Shown here: positions 23,010 through 33,171 of the stretch, one piece after another
How positions within the stretch are numbered: the stretch's first letter is position 1
Layout of the letters: each line of letters starts with the position of its first letter
Assembly: GCA_947471745.1 (NCBI GenBank)
Contig: CANJKZ010000142.1
Location: 2,903,501 to 2,967,500, forward strand
Length of the DNA: 64,000 nucleotides
Direction of reading: 5' to 3'
Source of the DNA: Closterium sp. Naga37s-1
Taxonomy: Eukaryota > Streptophyta > Zygnematophyceae > Desmidiales > Closteriaceae
Made by a program: the position numbers and the translations under genes
The notes under the pieces: generated by a model
Told to the model about the DNA's origin: nothing
Databases searched by the model: none
What the model saw: the letters and a program-made list of their open reading frames with translations, nothing else

Positions 23010-24260
23010 CAGCGTGCGGAGCGGTGGCCGTGGCGGTGTGTAGGCTGAGTAGTTGTAGGCCCGTAACGTTCGCAGCACCGTGCTCCTGAGTGATTACTTC
23101 AACCACGTCGTCGTCGTCGCTTTCGTGCGCGAGCGGAGCGCTGCTTGCAGGGTCGTGGCGGCGTGAGGGTCCGGGCGCGCTGTCGTCATCATCGCCAGCG
23201 TCGTCATCATCGCGTGGGCAAGGAGGTACGATGGGGTGTTCATTGGTGGGGTTGCGGTCGAGGGCTGCAGCTGCAGCCTCGTCTTCAGGAGAGGCGAAGC
23301 TCCTGCCGTTGTTGGTGTAGGCCCGTGTTGCTCCTACTCGCCGATCTTCAAGGTAAGTTGCGAGGGTGAGGCGTTCGTAGACGAGGACGTCTCGCGCAGG
23401 TGCGATCTTGTTGGTGTTCGGGTCCAGAATCAACCAATCCTTGTATTCGTAGCTAATCCCAAGGTGAATCCCCCAGCGCACACGATCGGTAAACTTGCCG
23501 ATGGTAGCAGAAGTTGGCATGTATTGCACCATGCAGCCCCAGGTGTCGCCCTTGGTCCCGGTCCACTTCACATGAGATGAGAGATTTCCTCCGTTGGCGG
23601 TGGTGGATAGAAGGTTGTGTAGCCTTACGGCGTGGTGCATGGGATAGGGCCAGTATTTTATGGGAAGGCCGCGCACTCACTTTTGTCATGAGAGTGCGGT
23701 TGATACGCTCGGCAACGCCTTGCTGCTGGTGATTGTAGGGGAGTGAGATGTGTTGCATGATCCCTTTCTCTGTGAAAAATCTCTGCAGCTCGTTGCTGCA
23801 AAATTCGGATGCGCCGTCCGTCTGCCATATTTTCAGCTTCTTTCTCGATTCTCGCTGCGCTTGAGCTAGTTAGACCCGGAATACTCCGGCTGCCTTCGCG
23901 CGAGTGTCAACATTGGCTACCCAGACGTAGCGTGAGTTTGCTTCCACGAAAGTGAGGATGTAGCTCTCGTCATTGATCCCGCCATAGCCCACAACAAGGA
24001 AGTCACTGTACACCTTGTGCAGCTTCTTGTAGCGGTTGGTGCTTGGCTCGAGCGATGGGTAGGCTTGATGTGTGAGGGCACCTGTGGGGAAAACGGTGCA
24101 GGTTTGTGGTTGTGATGTGCTCCGTGGTTCTGTGCCGTCAGGACGCAGTAGTGAGCCAGGGAGAAAAACTTTGGCAGTGAGGCAGTTGTTGAAGGTTTGG
24201 CGCGACGGGTGGCTGAGACGTAGATGCCAGAGGTCATCATCTGCGCGAACTTCAGGGGTG
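23010..24260 (-). pseudogene. Copia-3 integrase region
   Basis: Minus-strand fragments in shifting frames show a GAG-pre-integrase signature (LWHLRLSHPSRQTFN near 24180-24220), the third catalytic region (QQGVAERINRTLM near 23690-23730), and the C-terminal stretch with KYWPYPMHHAVRLHNLL and WGIHLGISYEYKDWL. The last is continuous in the 22999-23676 frame. A frameshift separates the core from the C-terminal part. Confidence 0.75.
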
Positions 24261-25160
24261 CGCAGGTATCGTGCGCGATGCGTGTTTGCCTCTTCCTCTG
24301 TCTTGTCGGAAATTGTATGCGTCAGTCCTTCTTCTTCTTCTCCTCCTTCTTTCTTCTGCCACTGCTTCTGCTTCTGGTTCTAGTTCTCCGTCTGCTGGCA
24401 GGGTTGACGTCGCAAGCGTGAGAAAGCTGCGATCGAGGATGGTGAGGAGCGGAGTTGTGGTGCCTTCGATAAATCGTGCGAGTGGATCAGGTCGAGATGG
24501 GAGCGGTCCGAGGGCGTCTCGTTGCCCTAGTCGATCCAGGAATAGGACGAATTCCACACATGAGGTGAGCGAGGTGGTGTCGGAAGATTTTGGGGACGTC
24601 GCCCGAGGGGAACTATAGTCCTTGGTGGAGTCCGTTCGGCTTCAATCTCTCTCTCTGCCCCCTCTAGTTCTTTTCGGGTGAGGTCACCTTCTGTTTCAGT
24701 ATTACCCCAGCCTCCTCCACCGGTGCCCCAGCCGACACCAGTACCCCAGCCGCCTGTAGCAGATGCCCATGTACCACTCGTGCCAGCCGAGCTTGCTCCG
24801 CCCCATCCTCCTTCGTTGGATGCTGCTCGTGCTGCTGCGGGGTCCCAGCTGCGTGCGATCCTGTCTTGCACGAGGTCTTCCGCTTATTTGCGTGTGGCTT
24901 CCTCCTCCTGTTCCTTCACGCTGGGTTCCTCCGGCTCGTCAGGATCCTTCCATTCCTTGTGCTTGCGGCGATGGATCTCTCTGGTGTAAGGGCGAGGTTG
25001 CCCCTTTTCATCATATGACCCCTGTGCTCTTGCTTCCATGATCCAACGAAGGCGGTTGGCTGCAGATCCAGGGTGGGGGCGTTCTGGTGAGCCGAAGATG
25101 CGATAGGAGACAGTGGCGAGTTTCGTTTCTGTCATTCCTTCCTCGGGCGGTGCGAGACTC
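24261..25160 (-). pseudogene. Copia-3 extra segment between protease and integrase
   Basis: About 300 codons of mostly open minus-strand sequence lie where copia elements normally run straight from protease into GAG-pre-integrase. It is charged (KHKEWKDPDEPEEPSVKEQE) and then Gly/Trp-rich (GTSGTWASATGGWGTG). I recognise no domain. It could be a captured sequence or a lineage-specific spacer. Confidence 0.45.
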
Positions 25161-25860
25161 TAGGCTTCTTGAATCGCGGCGAGCCCTCTGCCAGCGACAT
25201 TGGTGCAACTTGTGGTAGGTGTGAAGCAGCTGGTGCAGAGCCCGTTAGGACCAGGGGTGTGCAGATCCGTCTGGCGAGGGTGAGGGTTACGTCTGATCCA
25301 GGGCCGTCCATCTGTATGCTTCCAGGGATGTTCTGACATGTACGCGAACTCCAGCGGGACAAAATCTACAAGCTCGTCGGAGGTGTCGCTGAAGTCGGGA
25401 ACATCGAAGTCGAATACGTAGACTCCGTTGATTGAGCGTGCTCGGCCATGGTACTTGGGCGGTGTGTCAGGAGGAGCGAAGTGAAGTTTGATGTTGCGCG
25501 TGAGGGGACCAATGGTGAACGTGACTCCGCAGTCTGAAAGTTGTCCCGCGGATAACAGGTTGAAGCGCAGGTTTGGCACGTAGAGCACGCCATTCAAGGT
25601 GATGTGCGTGTTGTTGCCCGTGCCTTTGGCACGACCATGCCTTGCGCATTTGCTCGTAGTTGGTTGTTTTCTGTGTTGCCGCGTAGGCGCAACGCGAGTC
25701 GCGGCGTGACGATAGTCGCTGTGTCGACTCTGAGAATGTCTTCTCACTTGTTCCAACCCGAGGGAACGGGTCACTGATCATGACGGTGAGGAGGGCTTTC
25801 GCGTAGCTGTATTGGTAGGTTCCAGTCTTGCTCATCGTCGTCATTCTAGTAGTGGTCCTC
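25161..25860 (-). pseudogene. Copia-3 protease region
   Basis: The best-preserved part reads GVLYVPNLRFNLLSAGQLSD, the conserved end of the copia aspartic protease region, in the frame at 25160-25774. The expected upstream D-S/T-G active site is not clear because of frame damage. Confidence 0.65.
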
Positions 25861-25900
25861 AGTGAAAGGATTATTGCGATCCTCTTCGGGTTGTATTAAT

Positions 25901-26038
25901 TGTCAGAGGTCCACTGGTGATCCCCGATTGATCCAAGGGAAGGGTTACAGGCTCGTTGTCCTGGGGGGTTATGGGCGCACTGACCCGCTACTTAACAAGC
26001 CCTTTTATCCCAATGGTCTAGTGGTTGGGATTCTGACA
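25901..26038 (+). repeat. TRIM LTR 1
   Basis: 138 bp; differs from LTR 2 by a few bases (GATCCCCG versus GATTCCCG). Confidence 0.9.
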
Positions 26039-26071
26039 TGCTATCAGAGCGAAGGTCTCGGGTTCGAATCC
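26014..26071 (+). promoter_or_regulatory. Possible pol III A/B boxes across LTR-PBS junction
   Basis: TGGTCTAGTGG (26014-26024) is the tRNA-Glu A-box form and GGTTCGAATCC (26061-26071) is a perfect B-box. Their starts are 47 bp apart, close to the tRNA spacing. The acceptor stem does not pair, so this is not a functional tRNA gene. The pair is repeated in unit 2 at about 26221-26278. Confidence 0.5.
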
Positions 26072-26107
26072 CAGTGTGTGCACTTCGGGCATCCCAGTGC
26101 GGGGGGG

Positions 26108-26245
26108 TGTCAGAGGTCCACTGGTGATTCCCGATTGATCCTAGGGAAGGGTTACAGGCTCGTTGTCCTGGGGGGTTATGGGCGCACTGACCCGCTACTT
26201 AACAAGCCCTTTTATCCCAATGGTCTAGTGGTTGGGATTCTGACA
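26108..26245 (+). repeat. TRIM LTR 2 (shared)
   Basis: 138-bp central LTR used by both tandem units. Confidence 0.9.
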
Positions 26246-26314
26246 TGCTATCAGAGCGAAGGTCTCGGGTTCGAATCCCAGTGTGTGCACTTCGGGCATC
26301 CCAGTGCGGGGGGG

Positions 26315-26452
26315 TGTCAGAGGTCCACTGGTGATTCCCGATTGATCCTAGGGAAGGGTTACAGGCTCGTTGTCCTGGGGGGTTATGGGCGCACTGACCC
26401 GCTAGTTAACAAGCCCTTTTATCCCAATGGTCTAGTGGTTGGGATTCTGACA
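26315..26452 (+). repeat. TRIM LTR 3
   Basis: 138 bp; one difference (GCTAGTTAAC) from LTR 2. The TTAAT target duplication follows directly. Confidence 0.9.
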
Positions 26453-26459
26453 TTAATTC

Positions 26460-27692
26460 GCCAACGGGCTCTTCTTCTTCGTCAGGCGTAGTAGCTCGTG
26501 CGCGGCAATGTATCGCCGTGTATCCAATAACGTTTCTTGTTCCTCCCGTCTGTTGCGCTTGTGTCTGCTGCTGCTATTGTTGTGCAGGTGGACGGGGAGC
26601 TTGAGGTTGAGACTGGCACACGTATTGTCGGCCGACCCAATTGTTGTGGTCAGTGGAAGTGGGGTGGCGATTGTTGGACCGGAATGTGCATCGGTGTGTT
26701 GAATGCCCTAAGGCTTTGCAAATTTTGCAATAGTGGCGCCGCGGTTGTCGTCGCTCTTCTTGATTGTCAGCGTAGAAGGCGAGACGGTCACGTTGCGGCG
26801 CGGAGTTTGTCTTCCTTGAATCCATGTCTTGCTGTTCGACGAGAAGTGCGGCGCATAGGGAAGCTTCAGATATTGCTCCCTGCTTTCGGAGTAGCGCCTT
26901 GCAGGGCTTCCACTCTGGCCCGAGTCCGGCAAGCACTATGTTAACGGAAAATTCTTATGAAATTGTGCTCCCATGCTTCGCGATTTGGTCGCGGATATCC
27001 GAGAGCGATTAATATATGAGTTCACTTTCTCCCCGTGCCCCATCTTGATCTCCATGAGTTGTTGCAGGAGCCTGCTAGAGGTGACAGAATCATTCGGCTG
27101 ATACACCTTCGTCAGGTGCTTCCAAGCTTCCAGTGCTGGAGCTGGGTTCTCCTTGTAGGAGCGGATGCCGAGTTGCTCCGCGGGCGTCATGTTCCTTACC
27201 AGCACGCTATACGCCATCAGGGACTCGGTGTAGTTGTGAGCCCGGGAGTCTTCGGTGGCAGTTGCCGGACTTGGGTAGGAGCCGTCGAACTAATGGTAGA
27301 TTTGGGCTGTCTGTAGTAGGAGCTCTAGTTCAAACCTCCTAAAAATCCTTCCCGTCAAAGACGGTCCTTGTCTTGATCTTGGAAATCTTGAGAAAACGTG
27401 TATGCGCAGAGTTAATAGCTTCATCACTTGAACGGGGGGCTGGTGGTGTTGAATTGTTTGTATCAAGGGAGAAGGTGTGCGGGGCGGTTCCCTCGGTCAG
27501 TTGTGACCGGCTGAGTAGGTTATGCAGGTCGACATCCTGCAATGTTTGGAGATCTTGCTCCTGTGTTGACAGTCGCTGAAGTAGTTGCTCGAGTGCGACA
27601 GAGCTGATCGTAGTTATCGCCTTTGATGTGGCAACGGGGTTGGGTTGGCCTTCAGTCGTCAGATTCGCTTGGCCTCCGGATCCTCCGGCCAT
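26460..27692 (-). pseudogene. Copia-3 gag
   Basis: Starts at the ATG at 27692 (MAGGSGGQANL). A UBN2-type gag core follows (AWKHLTKVYQPNDS and LLQQLMEIKMGHGEKVNSYI at 26936-27217), then a CCHC zinc knuckle with spacing C-x2-C-x4-H-x4-C at 26688-26729. Frames shift between these blocks, so it is inactive. Confidence 0.8.
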
Positions 27693-27773
27693 CTTGACTT
27701 GGGAACGTGTGCCGCTCGCCAGTTTTGGTTCGGCGAAAATTACCGTAGTAGGAGTGCGAAGAATCCATGAGTA

Positions 27774-27785
27774 GCTCTCATTCCA
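27774..27785 (-). other. Copia-3 primer-binding-like site
   Basis: On the minus strand, TGGAATGAGAGC follows the LTR end AACA. It matches the usual initiator-Met PBS at 10 of 12 positions. Confidence 0.55.
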
Positions 27786-28077
27786 TGTTACAATCTTAAA
27801 AGGATTTAGCCATGAATCGGCTCAGTGCTGATCGCATGTGATGTTGCAGCGGAAGTGTTGACCTCATGTCAGAGTGAATGTAAATGACCGATACGATTTT
27901 AGTGGATGCATACATATGTTTATATAGGAAATACAAAGGAATGTGAAACAAACTATCTAGCCATGTACTCTAAGGGGTACATTCCCTTATTGCAACGAAG
28001 TTCAAACCGTGCGGCGCAGTAATTCGTTTCAAACCTGTTCCCGCCAATTTCACTTGGAATGTTTCCGCCTACATCAG
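27786..28077 (-). repeat. Copia-3 5' LTR, inner part
   Basis: On the minus strand it ends ...GATTGTAACA next to the PBS. It is cut at 28077 by Copia-1, with the ATCAG target duplication. Confidence 0.6.
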
Positions 28078-28215
28078 TGACAGAATCTTAGGCAAGGAGA
28101 AGTGGTTTCAACTATCGGGAGGTTTGATACAAGAGTGAAACCTAAGGGGTTGTACCCCACAGTATGTACCCCACTAAGCCTACCCAAACTACATCTTATA
28201 AATATATGTTTGACA
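28078..28215 (-). repeat. Copia-1 3' LTR
   Basis: 138 bp on the left because the element is on the minus strand. It has a few differences from its partner (TGACAGAATC versus TGTCAGGATC). Confidence 0.9.
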
Positions 28216-28499
28216 CACCCCCATAGGCAAAGTGGGGGAGAACAGAGGGTCACAAGGCCAGTCAGGAAGTGCAAAGCAAGCTCAGGGTGGATCACAACAT
28301 CACCACGCAGTCTGAGCACAAGCAAAAGGCCACAAGGCCAGTTCACATGCAGAGATATATATGTAACAACAACAGCACAGTTATCTCTACCTACCAGAGC
28401 AAGCATGCAGGTATACATATAGATCACAGTACAAACAAAGCCTACAGCAAGTGAGGAAGCGTGGGCACAAGGCCTAACAAAGTACAGAAACGCTGATGA

Positions 28500-30086
28500 T
28501 CACCAGGCGGAAGCGCGCTGATGATCACCAGGCGGAAGCGCCTTGGTGAATATATCAGCAGTGTTGGCCCTAGTGGCCACGTAAGCAAGACGAAGCTGGC
28601 CATGTTGCTGCAGCTCTCGAGCAAGGAAGTAACGCAGAGCGATGTGCTTCGTTCTGTGCTCCAGTCTGTGCTCCTGACACAAGGCAATGGCGGCCTTGTT
28701 GTCGACGTACAGCACTGGAGGAGAACGAGGCCGCTCTCCCAAGTCAGTCAGCAGGTAGGTGAGCCAGCGTAGCTCCTGTGCAGCCATGGCTGTGGCGTAG
28801 ATCTCAGCCTCACAACTGGAGCCGAGAACTGAAGACGAGCATGTAGAACGCCAGGAAACTGAACCAGAACCAAGGCTGAAGGTGTAACCCTGTGACGACC
28901 GCTGCGTAGCCTGGTCGTCAACCCAAGAGGCGTCCGAGTGACCAGTGAGGACAACGTCACCCCGTCCTCCAAGCACGAGCCCCATGCCCGATGTACTGCA
29001 CAAGTAGCGTAGTACCCTCTTAGCAGCATCCATGTGCACCTTTCGGTGCCGACCAGGAGCCACGTAGCGAGCCAGAAGGCCAAGAGGGTACGCAAGGTCA
29101 GGACGAGTGCAGGTCATCAGGTACATGAGGCAGCCTACTAGCTCTGAGTAAGGACCACTCGGCTCTACGGACTCGTCCGAAGGTGGAGCTGAGAGCGAGT
29201 GACCTGTAGCCAGAGGAGTGGCCTGTGCTGAGGACCAGGTGAAGCCGAAGCGCTGAAGGACCTGCTGCACCATGTGTGACTGAGTCAGTGTGATGGTGCG
29301 GCGTGCTCTGTCCCGGGTGATCTGCAAGCCAAGGTAGCTGCGCAGCTCACCCAGGTCTGTGCACGTGTGTCTCTTCTGCAGCTCCGACTTCACCAGGGCG
29401 AGAGCCTCAGTGTCAGCAGTGGCAAAGACCAAGTCGTCGACGTACACGAGGATGTAGAACGGCGACAGTGAAGTGTCGATGCGCAGAAACAGCGACGGGT
29501 CAGCAGTCGACGGGGCAAACCCAGGAGCCGCAAGAGTCGTCCTCAGTGTGTCGTGCCACTCACGTGGCGCCTGGCGGAGACCGTAGAATGGCCGCCGGAG
29601 ACTCCACTGGGTACCAGGAGGGAACGACCCAGTGAAGCCAGGTGGGCGGCGCAGCCAGATCTCCTCGTGCAGGCTGCCCTGTAAGAAAGTTGTGCTGAAG
29701 TCAAGAGAGGGAAGCTCGTAGTCACGCTGAGCGGCAACGTGCAGCAGTACCCGAAGAGTGGTCATCTTCGGGGTGGGGGAGAAGGTCTGGAAGAAGTCAA
29801 CTCCCTCTCGCTGACTGAAACCTCGAGCAACGTAACGAGCCTTAAAGACAGGCGGAGAACCTGGCGGTCGCTTCACCCTGAAAATCCACATGCCATTGAC
29901 GATGTTCGCCCCAGGAGGGGGAACCTCGTCGACGTACGTGCCTGTGGACTTCCAGGATGCCATCTCTGCGTCCATGGCTGTCTGCCACTGAGAGGAGTAC
30001 TCACCCGCGATCGCCTCAGCGTAAGAGCGCGGGGTCGGGATGTCTGGTTCATCCGGGTCTCCCTCAGGGGCAAGCAGCATGGCCAC
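28500..30086 (-). CDS. Copia-1 reverse transcriptase-RNase H
   Basis: The frame is open for at least 528 residues (it continues further upstream without a Met). It contains the RVT_2 start (GMWIFRVKRPPGS, ARGFSQREGVDFFQTFSP), the catalytic YVDD in FYILVYVDDLVFA, LGLQITRD, and the RNase H region (GHSDASW, SSCEAEIYA, HIALRYFLAREL). The end is altered by a ~22-bp tandem duplication at 28493-28538, which changes the C-terminus relative to Copia-2. The domain may be catalytic, but the element lacks integrase. Confidence 0.8.
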   Translation of the reverse strand: MAMLLAPEGDPDEPDIPTPRSYAEAIAGEYSSQWQTAMDAEMASWKSTGTYVDEVPPPGANIVNGMWIFRVKRPPGSPPVFKARYVARGFSQREGVDFFQTFSPTPKMTTLRVLLHVAAQRDYELPSLDFSTTFLQGSLHEEIWLRRPPGFTGSFPPGTQWSLRRPFYGLRQAPREWHDTLRTTLAAPGFAPSTADPSLFLRIDTSLSPFYILVYVDDLVFATADTEALALVKSELQKRHTCTDLGELRSYLGLQITRDRARRTITLTQSHMVQQVLQRFGFTWSSAQATPLATGHSLSAPPSDESVEPSGPYSELVGCLMYLMTCTRPDLAYPLGLLARYVAPGRHRKVHMDAAKRVLRYLCSTSGMGLVLGGRGDVVLTGHSDASWVDDQATQRSSQGYTFSLGSGSVSWRSTCSSSVLGSSCEAEIYATAMAAQELRWLTYLLTDLGERPRSPPVLYVDNKAAIALCQEHRLEHRTKHIALRYFLARELQQHGQLRLAYVATRANTADIFTKALPPGDHQRASAW

Positions 30087-30608
30087 GAGATGAGGCGCAG
30101 CGGCTGCAAGACACTCAAGGTCCTCCTGCCTGTCCTCAAGGACGTCCGTGCCAAGAGCACACTCACCCCCGTCGGACGGAGGACAGACAGACTCAGACTC
30201 AGCAACAAGACTAGCAGCGTAGTCTAGACGACAGGCAGCAGCAAAGTCAACAAGCTCAGCGACTAAGGCAGACGCAGCAGCAGACTCAAACGACGGGTCA
30301 GTGACAACAGTGGCTAGCAGACGTGTAACAGTAGGGTGCTCAGCACGAAACCGGTCAGACTCAGGGTCCGCAACGACAGGCAGAGAAGACGCAGGAGGAG
30401 ACGGCAGAGGAACACGCTGCGGAGGAGAGGAAGGACGACGGACTACGAGGTGGGTGTCGGGAACAGCCGGCTGACGCGGACGAGGAACACGACGACCGGA
30501 ACTACCAGAACGGACAGGCGAGACAGGACGCGACGCAGGCTCACGACGCTCAGTAAGACCCCCTGTCTGCTCAGTGTAAGGAGAAGGAGCAGGCAGCGGT
30601 GAGCGAGG

Positions 30609-31810
30609 CTATAACGGAAGACCAGTAGACGAAGGGAGACTAAGAACCTGGCGAAGCACAGAGTCAGGCGGTGGCTGAGACGACGGAGACGGCGGAGCGA
30701 AGAACAGGCGCGGCTGTGCAGTGACACCAGCACCAGCAGCTCCGGTACCCCCAGCAGCTCCAGCACCTCCAGCAGCTTCAGAACCCTCAGCACCAGCTCC
30801 TCCAGGACCAGCTCCACCACCAGCAGCACCCCCAGAACCGGCACCTCCAGTCCCAGGGTCTCCAGCCTCCGTGTCTCCAGCAGCAGCACCTAGTGCCACA
30901 GGCGCTATACCTGGGGCTATACCTGGGTCAGGCGGCACACACAAGTAGCAGTCACCCTCAGCACTAACAGTCAATGCATACATGGCAGCAAGAATAGCCT
31001 CATAGTCAAGATCAAAGATAGGTACATCACGCCTAAGCAGGTCTGCCCAGTTGGGGAACTCAGTAGCATCAGGAAACTTGGCGCGCCAGGCGTCGCTAAG
31101 CCGAGCGAAGCAGCGCTGCTCAGTGTGAAACCCTGTGCACTGGCGACCAGCGCGGGGACCTGTGCGAATGATATAGGGGCAGCGACCAGGACCCCCAGAA
31201 GCCCCACGCCCGGCATACCAGTCAAGAAGCTGCTGGGAAGTGGGGGTCTGGCGCTGACGCTGCTGCTGCTGCGATTGCTGCTGGCCCTGACCACCACTGC
31301 CACCACCGCTCCCTCCTCCCCCACCGCCGCTGCTGCCACCTCCACTGCTCCCAGTGCCTCCGCTGCCCCCACCACCACCTCCACCACCTCCACCCCCACG
31401 ACCGCCTCCACCACCTCCACCTCCCCCGCCGCCTGCACCACCGCCACCTCCACCGCAACCCCCACCTCCCCTGCCACCCTTGCCGCCCCTGCCGCTGCGA
31501 CGCTTCCCACTAGGAGCGGAAGCAGCCCCGACCTCCTCAGCACCAAGGTAGTCGTGAGCAGCAGCTGCGGAGGCGTAGGAGGGGGTGAGAGGGGAGGGGG
31601 AGCACCCCTCAAAGAGGGGAGAGCGAGGAGTGCTGCTCGTGGCAGGTGCTTCTCGAAGTCGTCGACAGTGAGAGTGGTGGGGTCTAGCGCTAGGAAGTGG
31701 TCCCTGACAGAACTAAGAGTGTCAGGGAGGCGGGTGACGAGGAAATAGAGAGTGAAGTACATCGGGGGGGGGGGGGTTTGCGGCGCAGAACTCGGCTGAA
31801 AGGGCGTCAC
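30609..31810 (-). pseudogene. Copia-1 gag C-terminus/linker, frame-broken
   Basis: Two overlapping frames cover the second half of gag, a Gly-rich coding tract (31260-31500), the CYLCVPPDPG stretch, and a Gly/Ala linker ending at a stop near 30609. The Copia-2 equivalent is one open frame, so at least one frameshift and a stop have accumulated. Confidence 0.6.
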
Positions 31811-32237
31811 GAAAGCGAGTGTCAGTAGCGCGCAGGTGGGAAATGAGGTCCTCAGCAGTGGTGAACGAGGAAAGGTCGGGGAACAGGTAGGGTAGCATGA
31901 GCCGACCTATGGCTGCAGTGGCCGGGGAGGAGTAGCGCGCAACTACAGCGTCGTACAGTGTCTTAGCAGTTTTGTGCTGGCTGAAATGCGCGCGCTCAGT
32001 AATCGGCAGATGGTTCCTAATAGCTAGGCGTGCAGCAGCATCGCGGGTCTGCCACTGTGAGCGTTCGAGAGCAGGAGCATCGGCAGCAGGAGCAACGGCA
32101 GTGCCAGACACGTAATCGAACAGTGAAACACCCTCTTTGGCATCGGTCAGAAGGAACAGTTGGAGATCGTCGAGCCACACAGCGAACTCTATGGGGCGAC
32201 CGTCAGGCTCGAACGCGAGAACATTAGGCGTCGTCAT
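31764..32237 (-). pseudogene. Copia-1 gag N-terminus, shifted at a 13-base G run
   Basis: Starts at the ATG at 32237 and parallels the Copia-2 gag start (VLAFEPDGRPIEFAVWLDDL). It includes AHFSQHKTAKTLYDAVVARY and LMLPYLFPDL. The frame is lost at the G run at 31764-31776, where Copia-2 has ten G. A homopolymer sequencing error is possible. Confidence 0.75.
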
Positions 32238-32912
32238 AACGGCAGCAGGCAAAGGCAGTAGGCAGCAGGCAGCAGACAGGAGGCAGCAGGCAGCAGGCCG
32301 CAGGCAAAGACAGAGACAGCAGGCAGCAGACAGGAGGCAGCAGGCAGTAGGCCGCAGGCCAAGACAGAGGCAGCAGGCAGCAGGCAACACAGGCAGCTTG
32401 CAGGGCAGTAGCTTGCCGCACGCGAGCTCCTAAGGTGGCGCGCTAGGCAGCAGCAGGCCGCGCGCTTTCTAAGGCAGCGGGCTCGGCAGCAGCGGGCCGC
32501 GCAGGCAGGCACACGGGCAGGGCACGCGCGGCTGCTGGCTGCGTGCGGCTGAGGGTTGCGCGCGGCTGCTGGCTGCGCGTGGCGACGGGCTGCGCGCGGC
32601 TCCTGGCTGCGCGTGGCGACGGGCGGCGCGCGGCTGCGGGCTGCGTGCGGCGGCGGGCTGCGCGGGCGTGGCCTAAGCAGGCTGCGCGCGGGCGGCGTAA
32701 GCGGCGCGCGGGCGGGGCCTAAATGGGCTGCGCGGGCGGGGCCTAAACGGGCCGCGCGGGCTGCTTAAGAGGCGCACGCGGGAAAAAAAAAGGGCCGCGC
32801 GCGTGCAGCCGAGGCGCGCGCGGGCAGTAGGCAAGGCAGGTAGGTAGGTGAGGTAATGTGGTAACCGGTGGGCCCTAATCCTAGGTCCTAAAGACCTATG
32901 CTCTAGATACCA

Positions 32913-33050
32913 TGTCAGGATCTTAGGCAAGGAGAAGTGGTTTCAACTATCGAGAGGTTTGATACAAGAGTGAAACCTAAGGGGTTGTACCCCACAGTAT
33001 GTACCCCACTAAGCCTACCCAAACTACAACATATAAATATATGTTTGACA
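32913..33050 (-). repeat. Copia-1 5' LTR
   Basis: 138 bp; ends in TTTGACA on the plus strand and is followed by the ATCAG target duplication. The GC-rich leader between it and gag (32238-32900) contains imperfect GCAGCAGGC-type and CGCGCGGC-type repeats. Confidence 0.9.
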
Positions 33051-33171
33051 ATCAGTCTTGATCCGACGGTTGCTGATGTCGCTCGACTCTTCTGACTCCT
33101 CGACTTCGTACTCGGTAGAGTCTATTCCTGCAGCGTACAAATGCTTTCTCGTTTAGATTTATATCTCAACA
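33051..33171 (-). repeat. Copia-3 5' LTR, outer part
   Basis: On the minus strand it begins TGTTGAGATATAAATC, which pairs with the AACA end at 27786 as a TGTT/AACA terminus. Together with 27786-28077 it makes an LTR of roughly 408 bp once Copia-1 and one copy of the target duplication are removed. Confidence 0.55.

Larger units (their letters stand above)
25901..26452 (+). mobile_element. Tandem TRIM: three LTRs, two 69-bp interiors
   Basis: Three 138-bp LTRs (25901-26038, 26108-26245, 26315-26452) start TGTCAGA and end TCTGACA. They are separated by two 69-bp interiors that hold only a PBS (TGCTATCAGAGC, one mismatch to the initiator-Met type) and a G-run PPT. TTAAT lies on both sides (25896-25900 and 26453-26457), so the whole three-LTR array sits within one target duplication. 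There is no coding capacity. The LTR 3' end plus interior also reads as a tRNA-Glu-like sequence with A- and B-boxes. It is inserted in Copia-3. Confidence 0.9.
28078..33050 (-). mobile_element. Copia-1: internally deleted Ty1/copia element
   Basis: Two 138-bp LTRs (28078-28215 and 32913-33050) flank the element. The PBS TGGTATCTAGAG is next to the right LTR, a PPT (complement of CACCCCCATAGGC) is next to the left LTR, and the target duplication ATCAG is on both sides. Gag and RT/RNase H are present, but the protease active site and the integrase are missing: the sequence passes from the end of gag-pro (CYLCVPPDPG) into the Ala/Gly linker that in Copia-2 follows the integrase. It cannot integrate by itself. 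Confidence 0.9.
21200..33171 (-). mobile_element. Copia-3: old Ty1/copia element, nested and decayed
   Basis: Minus-strand order is: split 5' LTR (33171-33051 and 28077-27786), PBS-like site, gag, protease, integrase, start of reverse transcriptase, then an abrupt end near 21200. Frames are broken by several shifts and stops. Three younger elements sit inside: 21564-23009 within pol, 25901-26452 within gag-pol, and 28078-33050 within the 5' LTR. I find no 3' LTR, so the 3' half of RT, RNase H and the distal LTR appear lost. Confidence 0.75.

Noticed and set aside
26008..26080. A real tRNA-Glu gene
   Set aside because: The acceptor stem does not pair and the sequence straddles an LTR end and PBS; it is tRNA-like at best.
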